Below are positions 1 through 5,352 of a stretch of 7,200 nucleotides of DNA, piece by piece. This DNA is from Muribaculaceae bacterium. Its GTDB lineage: Bacteria; Bacteroidota; Bacteroidia; Bacteroidales; Muribaculaceae. The stretch spans positions 1 to 7,200 of the forward strand of contig JAIDBM010000166.1 of assembly GCA_029056365.1 (NCBI GenBank), read 5' to 3'. Under the pieces are notes generated by a model. The model was not told the origin of the DNA. It ran no database searches and worked only from the letters and a program-made list of their open reading frames with translations. How positions within the stretch are numbered: the stretch's first letter is position 1; the number at the start of each line of letters is the position of its first letter. Position numbers and translations under genes: made by a program.

Positions 1-711
1 CTCGAAAAACTCACCAGGGCTAATCTGCGCTTCGTGGTGTCGGTGGCAAAGCAGTACCAGAACCAGGGTCTTGCGCTCCCCGACCTTATAAACGAAGGTA
101 ATCTCGGTCTGATAAAGGCCGCCCGCAAATTTGATGAAACACGCGGTTTTAAATTTATCTCTTATGCCGTATGGTGGATTCGCCAGTCGATTCTGCAGGC
201 ACTTGCCGAACAGTCGCGTATTGTGCGTCTGCCCTTGAACCAGGTTGGTTCGCTCAACAAAATCGGCAAGGCTCTGTCAAAATTCGAGCAAGAGAACGAA
301 CGTCGTCCGTCGGCCGAGGAACTCGCCGAGTCGCTTGGAGTGCCGGAAGACAAAATCGCCGACACACTTAAGGTTTCGGGACGTCACATCTCGGTGGACG
401 CTCCGTTTGTCGAAGGCGAGGACAACAGTCTGCTCGATGTGCTTACCAACGATGACTCGCCTATGGCCGATGCCTCGCTCAATCAGGAATCGCTGTCGAA
501 CGAAGTCGATCGTGCGTTGCGTCAGCTGCATGAACGCGAGCGTGAGATTCTCAAGATGTTCTTCGGCATCGGTTGTCAGGAGATGACTCTTGAGGAAATC
601 GGAGCCAAATTCGATCTCACACGTGAGCGTGTGCGTCAGATCAAGGAGAAGGCTATCCGACGTCTCAAAGGTCAGCGTAGCCGACTGCTGAAGAGCTATC
701 TCGGTTCTTGA
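1..711 (+). CDS. rpoD: Primary RNA polymerase sigma factor RpoD, 5'-truncated by the window edge
   Basis: This gene supplies promoter recognition to RNA polymerase as the housekeeping sigma-70 factor. The frame is open from base 1, giving 236 residues before the TGA; about 50 N-terminal residues (around region 1.2) lie outside if it has the usual Bacteroidetes length of about 287. Visible in order, in window codons: region 2 from codon 7 (RANLRFVVSVA), core-binding DLINEGNLGL, then the -10 recognition and melting segment GFKFISYAVWWIRQS with the WW pair at codons 58-59; region 3 through LPLNQ to the acidic linker; region 4 from about codon 165, with the -35 helix-turn-helix MTLEEIGAKFDLTRERVRQI at about 175-194. 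The GTG at codon 12 is internal to region 2 and is not the start. The lack of a long region 1.1 and spacer in what is visible, and the closeness to the primary sigma consensus, favour RpoD over an alternative group 2 sigma. Confidence 0.95.
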   Translation, partial: LEKLTRANLRFVVSVAKQYQNQGLALPDLINEGNLGLIKAARKFDETRGFKFISYAVWWIRQSILQALAEQSRIVRLPLNQVGSLNKIGKALSKFEQENERRPSAEELAESLGVPEDKIADTLKVSGRHISVDAPFVEGEDNSLLDVLTNDDSPMADASLNQESLSNEVDRALRQLHEREREILKMFFGIGCQEMTLEEIGAKFDLTRERVRQIKEKAIRRLKGQRSRLLKSYLGS

Positions 712-734
712 TCCACCTGCTGCACCAGACATTT

Positions 735-776
735 ACACCGGGGGCCGCACGACTTGTTTCGTGCGGCCCCCGGTGT
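735..776 (+). terminator. Strong intrinsic terminator of rpoD
   Basis: A perfect 18-bp inverted repeat, arms 735-752 (ACACCGGGGGCCGCACGA) and 759-776, encloses a 6-nt loop CTTGTT. It is followed by the T-rich GTTTCTTATT. It sits 23 bases after the rpoD stop and between convergent genes. The minus-strand exit sequence (TAAATGTC) is not T-rich, so it should end rpoD transcripts much better than the opposing operon. Confidence 0.9.
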
Positions 777-837
777 GTTTCTTATTGCGCCCGGACAGAA
801 GCGGAATATCCTCGGCAGGAAGTTCCATGCCGATGAA

Positions 838-1371
838 TCAGAAGTTGATTCCTAATTTTATAGTGGCCATGTGTATGTCGTCGTGGCGGAATTCGGCGTC
901 GGGTTTGTCGGGACGCTGAATCAGTGTGTATCCCACGGTCATATACGATGAGAATTTCGCCGTGCGGGCGAAATTTATGCCAAGACCGCCGAATGCGTAT
1001 GCACCGGTGGAATGCTCGTTGTTCTCAAGATAATTGAATGCGGCTCCGCCTTTGAGACACAGGAACAGAAGCTGAGGCTTTGACGAGAAATCGCTTTGGA
1101 ATTCACAGTATACGGGAAATGTACGGCAGGGATTCGAAACCATGATGTCGGCCCCGGCTCCGATGCCGGCCATTTTCAGCCAGCGGTATTTCAGTCCGAA
1201 AGAGATATTGAAATCGACCGTCGACATGTCGTTGCCGCTCATGTCTACCGAGCCGCCCATTTCGGCTCCCCAGGTGAAACCGGCCTTGCGTGTATCGGAG
1301 AAAGTCGGTGAGGCTGCGGTGATGTATAGTGCGGATACCGATGCAATCAGTATGATGAGTAAACGTTTCAT
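838..1371 (-). CDS. Small secreted outer-membrane beta-barrel-like protein, unknown role
   Basis: This is a 177-residue protein of unknown specific function, probably in the outer membrane. Residues 1-20 form a signal peptide (MKRLLI, hydrophobic core, then ITAAS at a plausible signal peptidase I site). The mature part shows about eight glycine- and aromatic-rich segments with alternating hydrophobic residues, near 29-41, 51-63, 65-78, 84-95, 98-113, 122-135, 138-152 and 165-177. It ends in LGINF, a terminal Phe as in barrel proteins. Together these suggest an eight-stranded barrel of the kind annotated in Bacteroidales as an outer membrane beta-barrel or PorT-like domain protein. Cysteines at 82 and 89 lie close together and could form a loop disulphide. 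Its ATG overlaps the prmA stop as ATGA, so it is translated behind prmA and appears to be the last gene of the block. The barrel call is inferred from the pattern only. Confidence 0.75.
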   Translation of the reverse strand: MKRLLIILIASVSALYITAASPTFSDTRKAGFTWGAEMGGSVDMSGNDMSTVDFNISFGLKYRWLKMAGIGAGADIMVSNPCRTFPVYCEFQSDFSSKPQLLFLCLKGGAAFNYLENNEHSTGAYAFGGLGINFARTAKFSSYMTVGYTLIQRPDKPDAEFRHDDIHMATIKLGINF

Positions 1372-2234
1372 TGCGCGATACCGTCGGATGTTAGTTCAAG
1401 ACAGCTCCATGTGTCGCCTTCCCGATTTACGTAACGTGCTGTTTCGCGCAGGCCTAAAGGTGCGGCGGCTTCATTTATCACAGGGATGTCGTGTTCGTAG
1501 AAGCCGCTCAGAAGCATTGTGCCGCCTTTACGGAGCCGGGAAGCATATGCAGCGATGTCGGCTGTGATTACATTGCGGTTGATATTAGCCACAAACACAT
1601 CGGCCGGTTCGGTTTCGGCGAGTGCGGAGGCATCGCCGTTTATCAGACGAATGTTTTCCTGATGGTTCAGAGCGATATTGTCGATGGCGTTTTCGTATGC
1701 GAAACTGTCTATTTCAATGCCGGTTACAGGACTTGCGCCGCGCATGGAGGCGAGAATGGCCAGAATTCCGGTGCCGGTACCCATGTCGATGAGGCTTTTG
1801 CCTGCAAGGTCCATTTCGAGCAGACGTGTAAGGATAAGTGTGGTTGTGGCGTGATGCCCTGTGCCGAATGCCATACGCGGGTCAATGACTATGTCGTATT
1901 CAGCTTCCGGAATATCGGTGTGGAATGAACTGTGAACCACACAACGCCCTGCTATTACAATGGGCTGAAAGTAGTTGCGTTCCCATTCCTGATTCCAGTC
2001 GCGGCCCTCTACAAGCTTATGGCTTGTTCCCGTTACTTTGGCAAGCGGGAAATCGGCCAGCAGGCGGTTTACAGCCTCGCTTGAGAACAGGGCGGCCGGA
2101 ACATAAGCGGTAAGTCCGTTTTCATCGGGAACAAAGCTTTCATAAGACTCGTCGGCCAGCAGACCGGCCAGCAGGTCGGTGGCGTCTTCGGTTGAATCAG
2201 CGAGATCGATTCGCAGTTCGTAGTAATCGTTCAT
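1368..2234 (-). CDS. prmA: Ribosomal protein L11 methyltransferase PrmA
   Basis: A cytoplasmic S-adenosylmethionine-dependent enzyme that methylates ribosomal protein L11. It has 288 residues, close to E. coli PrmA (293). The N-terminal part (about 1-60) is the substrate-recognition domain; NQEWERNYFQP (81-91) is a family motif in the linker region. The methyltransferase fold follows: DPRMAFGTGHHATT (118-131), SAM-binding motif I DMGTGTGILA (150-159), acidic strand-2 end GIEID (172-176) and the motif IV loop VANINRN (215-221). I start at the ATG at 2234, which gives MNDYYEL. Reading could extend to a TTG at 2264, but that extension covers the TAATTTTG promoter element and contains no family sequence. 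The stop overlaps the start of the downstream barrel-protein gene (ATGA). It lies 48 bases behind the 85-residue protein gene and probably has its own promoter. Confidence 0.95.
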   Translation of the reverse strand: MNDYYELRIDLADSTEDATDLLAGLLADESYESFVPDENGLTAYVPAALFSSEAVNRLLADFPLAKVTGTSHKLVEGRDWNQEWERNYFQPIVIAGRCVVHSSFHTDIPEAEYDIVIDPRMAFGTGHHATTTLILTRLLEMDLAGKSLIDMGTGTGILAILASMRGASPVTGIEIDSFAYENAIDNIALNHQENIRLINGDASALAETEPADVFVANINRNVITADIAAYASRLRKGGTMLLSGFYEHDIPVINEAAAPLGLRETARYVNREGDTWSCLELTSDGIAQ

Positions 2235-2240
2235 AATGTG

Positions 2241-2262
2241 GTTAATTTGCCACAAAATTAAC
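2241..2262. repeat. Inverted repeat over the prmA promoter
   Basis: GTTAATTT (2241-2248) and AAATTAAC (2255-2262) form a perfect 8-bp dyad with a 6-base spacer. It covers the whole -7 element and the predicted transcription start of prmA. It could be an operator or the base of a short 5' UTR hairpin. The symmetry is certain; the role is inferred. Confidence 0.5.
2253..2260 (-). promoter_or_regulatory. Probable prmA promoter, -7 element TAATTTTG
   Basis: On the minus strand TAATTTTG matches the Bacteroidetes -7 consensus TAnnTTTG exactly. It lies 18 bases before the prmA ATG at 2234 and would leave a leader of roughly 10-15 bases. A run of nine T (plus-strand A at 2263-2271) lies just upstream. 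I see no convincing -33 TTTG at the usual spacing. Confidence 0.55.
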
Positions 2263-2282
2263 AAAAAAAAACGATACTGCGT

Positions 2283-2540
2283 CTATTTCTTTGAAAAAAG
2301 CGGTTTAATCCGGCGGTAGAGACGCACTGCAAGTATGCCGTAGTCGATAAAGCTTACGGCTGTGGCAAGGGAGCGCAGATTGCGCATCGATACCAGCGGG
2401 TTCTCTTTCTTTACAGTCTGTGCGGTCTCCGCTAAACGGGTTTTCTGGGCCTCGATGCGGGCATCGGTCAGGACACGCCGACAGACAAGCTCGTTAAAGT
2501 CGTATCCTTGCCAGCTTTGTTTGTTTCTGTTCTCTTTCAT
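2283..2540 (-). CDS. Small basic protein of unknown function with a C-terminal hydrophobic helix
   Basis: I do not recognise this 85-residue protein with certainty. Residues about 13-46 form a charged, probably helical stretch (VLTDARIEAQKTRLAETAQ). A hydrophobic or amphipathic segment follows at about 57-74 (SLATAVSFIDYGILAVRLY) and the C-terminus is strongly basic (YRRIKPLFSKK). This suggests membrane association with the basic tail at the cytoplasmic face. The start at 2540 is chosen because it makes an ATGA overlap with the stop of the upstream holin-like gene; another in-frame ATG at 2582 would overlap that gene by 46 bases. Size, layout and position directly after a holin-superfamily-III-like gene resemble E. 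coli YqjK behind YqjE, but I see no clear sequence match and treat that as an analogy. Confidence 0.75.
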   Translation of the reverse strand: MKENRNKQSWQGYDFNELVCRRVLTDARIEAQKTRLAETAQTVKKENPLVSMRNLRSLATAVSFIDYGILAVRLYRRIKPLFSKK

Positions 2541-2893
2541 GATTCGGGTTTGGGGGCTAACAGACGCGATATATAGCGGCATATAGGATTAAGTATAAGC
2601 TGGCGCTTGAAAATAACCAGAACCAGCACCAGCAGAATATAGAACAGCGACACCCACAGGTAGGCGAGATGTTCGGCTATTGTAGTGGCGAGCAGGTGGC
2701 CGATTCCGATGCTTATGAAGAACAGGGCCATTGAACCAAGAATAATCAGCAGTGCTCCGTATACTACAGTAGTGCCCAGCAGGGTGAGCTTCTCTACGGT
2801 GGTAAGTCTGGCGCTCTCTATATGCAGCATGGCGAATCGGCGCATGGTGGCATAGATGCTTTTGAATGATTCGGTTGAAGAACGTTGGCTCAT
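2537..2893 (-). CDS. Holin-superfamily-III / YqjE-like small membrane protein
   Basis: A 118-residue inner-membrane protein. Residues 1-35 are polar and probably helical (MSQRSSTESFKSIYATMRRF). Two hydrophobic helices follow, about 37-66 (containing VVYGALLIILGSMALFFISI) and about 75-95 (HLAYLWVSLFYILLVLVLVI), then a basic tail KRQLILNPICRYI. This matches the layout of proteins usually labelled phage holin family (Holin-X/YqjE type). Despite the name, nothing nearby is phage-like and a lytic role is unlikely. I choose the ATG at 2893; an ATG at 2947 would add 18 residues encoded in the upstream hairpin and lacks family character. It follows the YtxH pair by 79 bases and overlaps the next gene by ATGA. 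The true function is not known from sequence. Confidence 0.8.
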   Translation of the reverse strand: MSQRSSTESFKSIYATMRRFAMLHIESARLTTVEKLTLLGTTVVYGALLIILGSMALFFISIGIGHLLATTIAEHLAYLWVSLFYILLVLVLVIFKRQLILNPICRYISRLLAPKPES

Positions 2894-2915
2894 AACTGTT
2901 GATGTGATGAAAATA

Positions 2916-2958
2916 CCGGGCCACGTGCCTGTCGCTGTGGCAAGCATTCGTGGCCCGG
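2916..2958 (-). terminator. Hairpin with short T tract between the second YtxH gene and the holin-like gene
   Basis: CCGGGCCACG (2916-2925) and CGTGGCCCGG (2949-2958) form a perfect 10-bp stem. An inner TGCC/GGCA pairing (2926-2929 with 2939-2942) extends it across an asymmetric bulge. On the minus strand the stem is followed by TATTTTCATC. The T tract is short, so this may be a partial terminator or a processing site that lowers expression of the downstream genes. It ends 22 bases before the holin-like start codon. Confidence 0.6.
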
Positions 2959-2972
2959 AGCAGTTGGTTCGT

Positions 2973-3164
2973 TTATTTTTTCTCTTCGATTTCGGTGGCG
3001 ATCATGTCTACAAACTCATCGAGCTGGGTAGACGGAAGAATGCCCTTCTTACGAAGGAGAGTCTTGATTCTGAAGCGCAGGTCCTCGCCGCTTTCGGGAG
3101 TGAGAAGCGCGGCAAGCACGGCGCCTGCGAGCGCACCTCCGAGGAATGTTATCAGCCCTTTCAT
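2973..3164 (-). CDS. YtxH-type small membrane protein, second copy
   Basis: A 63-residue protein with one N-terminal transmembrane helix, about residues 4-22 (LITFLGGALAGAVLAALLT), followed by the YtxH-like signature PESGEDLRFRI and a charged, probably helical tail ending EIEEKK. The YtxH family (named after a Bacillus stress-associated protein) has no settled biochemical role; anchoring in the membrane with a cytoplasmic helical tail is inferred. Its ATG overlaps the TGA of the upstream paralogue (ATGA), so the two are co-translated. It shares the GGALxGAxxAALLxPxSG pattern with that neighbour, which implies tandem duplication and divergence. Confidence 0.85.
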   Translation of the reverse strand: MKGLITFLGGALAGAVLAALLTPESGEDLRFRIKTLLRKKGILPSTQLDEFVDMIATEIEEKK

Positions 3165-3367
3165 TTTGTGGCTTCCTTGATGTCGGCCTCGAGCTGGTCG
3201 GCGAGTTGTTCAATCTTGCTTTTCTTCAGACGCGGGCAACGGTCCTTGATGAAGTCGGTGATGTCATCGCGGGTCTTGCTGCCCGACTGCGGAGCGAGAA
3301 GAAGTGCGGCTGCTGCGCCGACAAGTGCGCCACCGAGGGCTGCTGCTACTAAATTCAGGGTTTTCAT
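3161..3367 (-). CDS. YtxH-type small membrane protein, first copy
   Basis: A 68-residue protein with a glycine/alanine-rich transmembrane helix at about 6-25 (LVAAALGGALVGAAAALLLA), the family signature PQSGSKTRDDI, and a lysine- and acid-rich helical tail (LKKSKIEQLADQLEADIKEATK). This is the usual YtxH domain architecture: N-terminal anchor, APxSG turn, then a helix. The leader upstream of the ATG at 3367 is A/C-rich without a Shine-Dalgarno, as expected for Bacteroidetes. It lies 109 bases behind htrA in the same direction; I see neither a clear terminator nor a TAnnTTTG box in that gap, so read-through from htrA is possible. Confidence 0.87.
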   Translation of the reverse strand: MKTLNLVAAALGGALVGAAAALLLAPQSGSKTRDDITDFIKDRCPRLKKSKIEQLADQLEADIKEATK

Positions 3368-3476
3368 ACTGTGTTTGTATTTTGTTGTTAGTGATGTTGT
3401 TTTGTAATGTTGAATTTATAACATCGCACAGTACTGAATGGTTCACTGCCTTGGGCGCGAAATGTCGGAACTTGGC

Positions 3477-4955
3477 TTAGTCGTTGAGCGGCACTGCATA
3501 GTAGGCCTGACGGCCATCGGGGTATATGCCTGAAATGAACATTACCTTGTCGCGGCTGTCGCTCTGGCGTATCGCTTTATAGAGTTTGCCTACGGTTTCA
3601 GCCGAGTCGATGCGCTGGCCGTTGATCATGAGTATTATGAAGTTTTTCTTCATGCCGGCATCGGCGAACCGTCCGTCGGGGTCGACTGATTTTACAGTCA
3701 CGCCGTGCGAGATGCCAAGGCTTTTGAGCAGGGCTTCATCGGTATCGGCCATTTCGGCTCCGAGCGATTCGGGAGTGTCCGGACGGGTTACGGCTGTGTT
3801 GCCTTGATTGTTACGCAGAGTTACTTCTGCAACCATACGTTTTCCATTGCGTACGAATGTTACCACAACTTTCTGGCCCGGGCTGAAATTGGTGATGGCT
3901 TCCTGCAGCTGGGCGGTCGACAGGGTGGGGAAGCGGTCGAGCGCGATTACGATGTCGCCCGGCTGAATACCTGCTTCGGCTGCGGCGGAACGCTCCTGCA
4001 CGCTTTCAACATATATACCGGAGTTGACTCCATCGAGTTTCTTCTCCTTTACAAGCTCGGGAGTCACCTCCATAAACAGAATGCCGAGATATGCACGCTG
4101 TACGGCGCCGAACTGCTTGAGGTCGTCGACCACTTTTTTTACAATCGATGTAGGGATTGCGAATGAGCATCCGGCATAGTTGCCGGTTGATGAATATATG
4201 GCCGCGTTTATGCCTACCAGTTCGCCGTTGAGATTTACCAGCGCGCCTCCCGAGTTGCCTGAGTTGACTGCCGCATCGGTCTGGATATACGACTCGATGC
4301 CGCGTGCCCCCTGGCCGAACTGAGCCGAGATGTTTCGTGCCTTGGCGCTGACAATGCCTGCGGTAACAGTGCTTGTGAAGCCGAACGGATTGCCTACCGC
4401 GAGTACCCATTCGCCCACAAGAAGGTTCTCGGAGTCGCCGAAAGGAATTACGTGCAGATCCGAAGGTGCATCGATTTTTATAAGCGCAAGGTCGGTCAGT
4501 TCGTCGGTTCCGATTACTTCGGCGGTGAAATTGCGGTTGTCGTTCAGAGTAACTTCAAGACGCTCGGCATCGGCTATCACGTGGTTGTTGGTGACGATAT
4601 AGCCGTCGGCACTGATTATCACACCCGACCCGAGACCGATCTGTCGCTCCTGCGACTTGGGCTGTTCCTGCCGCTGACGACGCTGCGGGGCGCCGAAGAA
4701 GAATTCAAAGAAAGGGTCGTCGGCGAAGGGGTCATATCCGCCGCGGTTGCCGTAACTCTGGCGTGGTGTCGCGAAGCTCTTCACACTTACCACGCCGTTC
4801 ACCGTCTCGGCTGCAGTGTTGGTGAAATCGTCCTGATATATCACACGTCCGCTGGTTGAGCGGGGTGTGGTCTGTACGCTGTCGTTGTCCTGGGCTGCCA
4901 GCGAGCATGACGACAGCAACATGGCTGTTGAGATGATAACAGACAGAAGTTTCAT
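3477..4955 (-). CDS. htrA: HtrA/DegP-type envelope serine protease with two PDZ domains
   Basis: A periplasmic protease/chaperone that degrades or holds misfolded envelope proteins. It has 492 residues (E. coli DegP has 474). The N-terminus MKLLSVIISTAMLLSSC is an export signal; LSSC with Cys17 fits a lipobox, though signal peptidase I cleavage near SLA-A is also possible. An LA-loop-like segment rich in Phe (DPFFEFFFG) and Gln/Arg precedes the protease core GLGSGVIIS. The catalytic triad is complete: His125 in TNNHVI, Asp155 in ELTDLAL, Ser235 in GNSGG. PDZ1 starts at about 288 (AYLGI) and PDZ2 spans about 397-487. The ATG at 4955 is chosen because an in-frame upstream ATG at 5009 precedes the promoter element at 4990-4997 and its extension does not look like a signal peptide. 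The gene is first in the minus-strand block and divergent from lysC. DegP and DegQ cannot be told apart here. Confidence 0.95.
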   Translation of the reverse strand: MKLLSVIISTAMLLSSCSLAAQDNDSVQTTPRSTSGRVIYQDDFTNTAAETVNGVVSVKSFATPRQSYGNRGGYDPFADDPFFEFFFGAPQRRQRQEQPKSQERQIGLGSGVIISADGYIVTNNHVIADAERLEVTLNDNRNFTAEVIGTDELTDLALIKIDAPSDLHVIPFGDSENLLVGEWVLAVGNPFGFTSTVTAGIVSAKARNISAQFGQGARGIESYIQTDAAVNSGNSGGALVNLNGELVGINAAIYSSTGNYAGCSFAIPTSIVKKVVDDLKQFGAVQRAYLGILFMEVTPELVKEKKLDGVNSGIYVESVQERSAAAEAGIQPGDIVIALDRFPTLSTAQLQEAITNFSPGQKVVVTFVRNGKRMVAEVTLRNNQGNTAVTRPDTPESLGAEMADTDEALLKSLGISHGVTVKSVDPDGRFADAGMKKNFIILMINGQRIDSAETVGKLYKAIRQSDSRDKVMFISGIYPDGRQAYYAVPLND

Positions 4956-4989
4956 AGAATGTTTAAGTTTAGGGTTGATGAATTTTTTG

Positions 4990-4997
4990 CAAATATA
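4990..4997 (-). promoter_or_regulatory. Probable htrA promoter, -7 element TATATTTG
   Basis: TATATTTG on the minus strand is an exact TAnnTTTG match. It lies 34 bases upstream of the htrA ATG at 4955, giving a leader of roughly 28 bases. A clear -33 TTTG at the normal distance is not visible, only TTTC-like sequence. Confidence 0.6.
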
Positions 4998-5066
4998 TAA
5001 TATAGACATGAAAGTAGTATGAAAGTCAATTCAACTTTAGCATAATTTGGCAAGCTTGTGGCGCAA

Positions 5067-5125
5067 TGTTAACGCACCGGCCTTTTGTTTTAACTGTTAA
5101 AAGCCAAATGTTAAATTAACATTTG
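5067..5125. promoter_or_regulatory. Cluster of TGTTAA/TTAACA dyads, candidate operator region
   Basis: TGTTAA occurs at 5067-5072, 5095-5100 and 5109-5114, that is at steps of 28 and 14 bases. Two of the copies sit in dyads with a single central base: TTTTAAC/GTTAAAA (5088-5094 and 5096-5102) and CAAATGTTAA/TTAACATTTG (5105-5114 and 5116-5125, ten perfect base pairs). The first contains the palindrome GTTAAC. The cluster is 70-135 bases upstream of the htrA promoter and about 190-250 upstream of that of lysC. Binding by a regulator is inferred. Confidence 0.4.
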
Positions 5126-5145
5126 AAATACTCTGTCTGCTATAA

Positions 5146-5238
5146 TCAGCTATGATAAGTGCGGTATTCGTGCGGCGACATTCCGGTTTGACGCCGGAAG
5201 AATTTGCATAGATGCGAACTGTCGGGTTACGCTATCTG
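5146..5238 (-). pseudogene. Remnant of an AraC-family regulator, C-terminal helix-turn-helix end
   Basis: On the minus strand, bases 5226-5146 read P-D-S-S-H-L-C-K-F then FRRQTGMSPHEYR, followed by TYHS and TGA. This is the hallmark end of the second helix-turn-helix of AraC-family activators (DSSHFxxxFKRxTGxSPxxYR). The frame carries a TAA at 5229-5227, preceded by Q-I-A (5238-5230). In intact homologues Q-I-A is normally followed by about four residues and then G-Y/F and the D-S-S-H motif, so a small deletion joining the two Tyr-like TA positions would produce the stop seen here. Nothing upstream reads as the rest of the protein; the lysC promoter and coding sequence occupy that space. It is therefore a decayed fragment with no possible full product. 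I am fairly sure of the motif and less sure of the deletion scenario. Confidence 0.65.
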
Positions 5239-5313
5239 CGGATAATGTGTGGCAAAGATGCGAAACAACTGAAATAAGAGGCTTTGACGGCCCCAAGTTT
5301 CGGTAAAATTTTG

Positions 5314-5321
5314 TAACTTTG
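5314..5321 (+). promoter_or_regulatory. lysC promoter, -7 element TAACTTTG
   Basis: TAACTTTG, within TTTTGTAACTTTGCA, is an exact TAnnTTTG match in a sequence context very common in Bacteroidales promoters. It lies 31 bases before the ATG at 5353, leaving a leader of about 25 A-rich bases. The only upstream TTTG (5283-5286) is about 27 bases away, too far for a good -33 box. Confidence 0.7.
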
Positions 5322-5352
5322 CAGTTCGAAAAAACAGAACATACAGAATTTG

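Larger units (their letters stand above)
4956..5352. other. Divergent htrA-lysC intergenic region
   Basis: This 397-base gap has no intact gene. From left to right it holds the htrA leader and promoter (to about 4997), AT-rich sequence with an 8-bp palindrome CAAGCTTG at 5051-5058, the TGTTAA dyad cluster (5067-5125), the AraC-family remnant (about 5146-5238), a stretch at 5239-5300 in which I see nothing definite, and the lysC promoter and leader (5314-5352). Confidence 0.8.

Noticed and set aside
277..732. Minus-strand open frame of 151 codons opposite rpoD
   Set aside because: It is a shadow of the conserved sigma factor reading frame and shows no domain of its own.
812..833. Inverted repeat TCGGCA/TGCCGA as a terminator for the minus-strand block
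   Set aside because: The stem is only 6 bp and the minus-strand sequence after it (GGATATTCCGC) has no T tract.
2537..2893. Prophage or lysis cassette suggested by the holin-like protein
   Set aside because: There is no endolysin, tail or integrase gene and no attachment site nearby; all neighbours are housekeeping or envelope genes.
2856..3407. Plus-strand open frame of 183 codons opposite the YtxH genes
   Set aside because: It runs antisense to three well-supported small genes, its translation has no recognisable domain, and it crosses their stop/start junctions.
3368..3476. Separate promoter and terminator between htrA and the first YtxH gene
   Set aside because: No TAnnTTTG match and only a 4-bp stem (CAGT/ACTG) were found; the A/C-rich leader alone does not support a promoter call.
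4956..5009. Longer htrA start at 5009
   Set aside because: The extension covers the TATATTTG promoter element and places a lysine-rich stretch before an otherwise normal signal peptide.
5181..5199. Hairpin TTCCGG/CCGGAA as a regulatory structure
   Set aside because: It falls within the codons for F-R-R-Q-T-G of the AraC-family remnant and is better explained as residual coding sequence.
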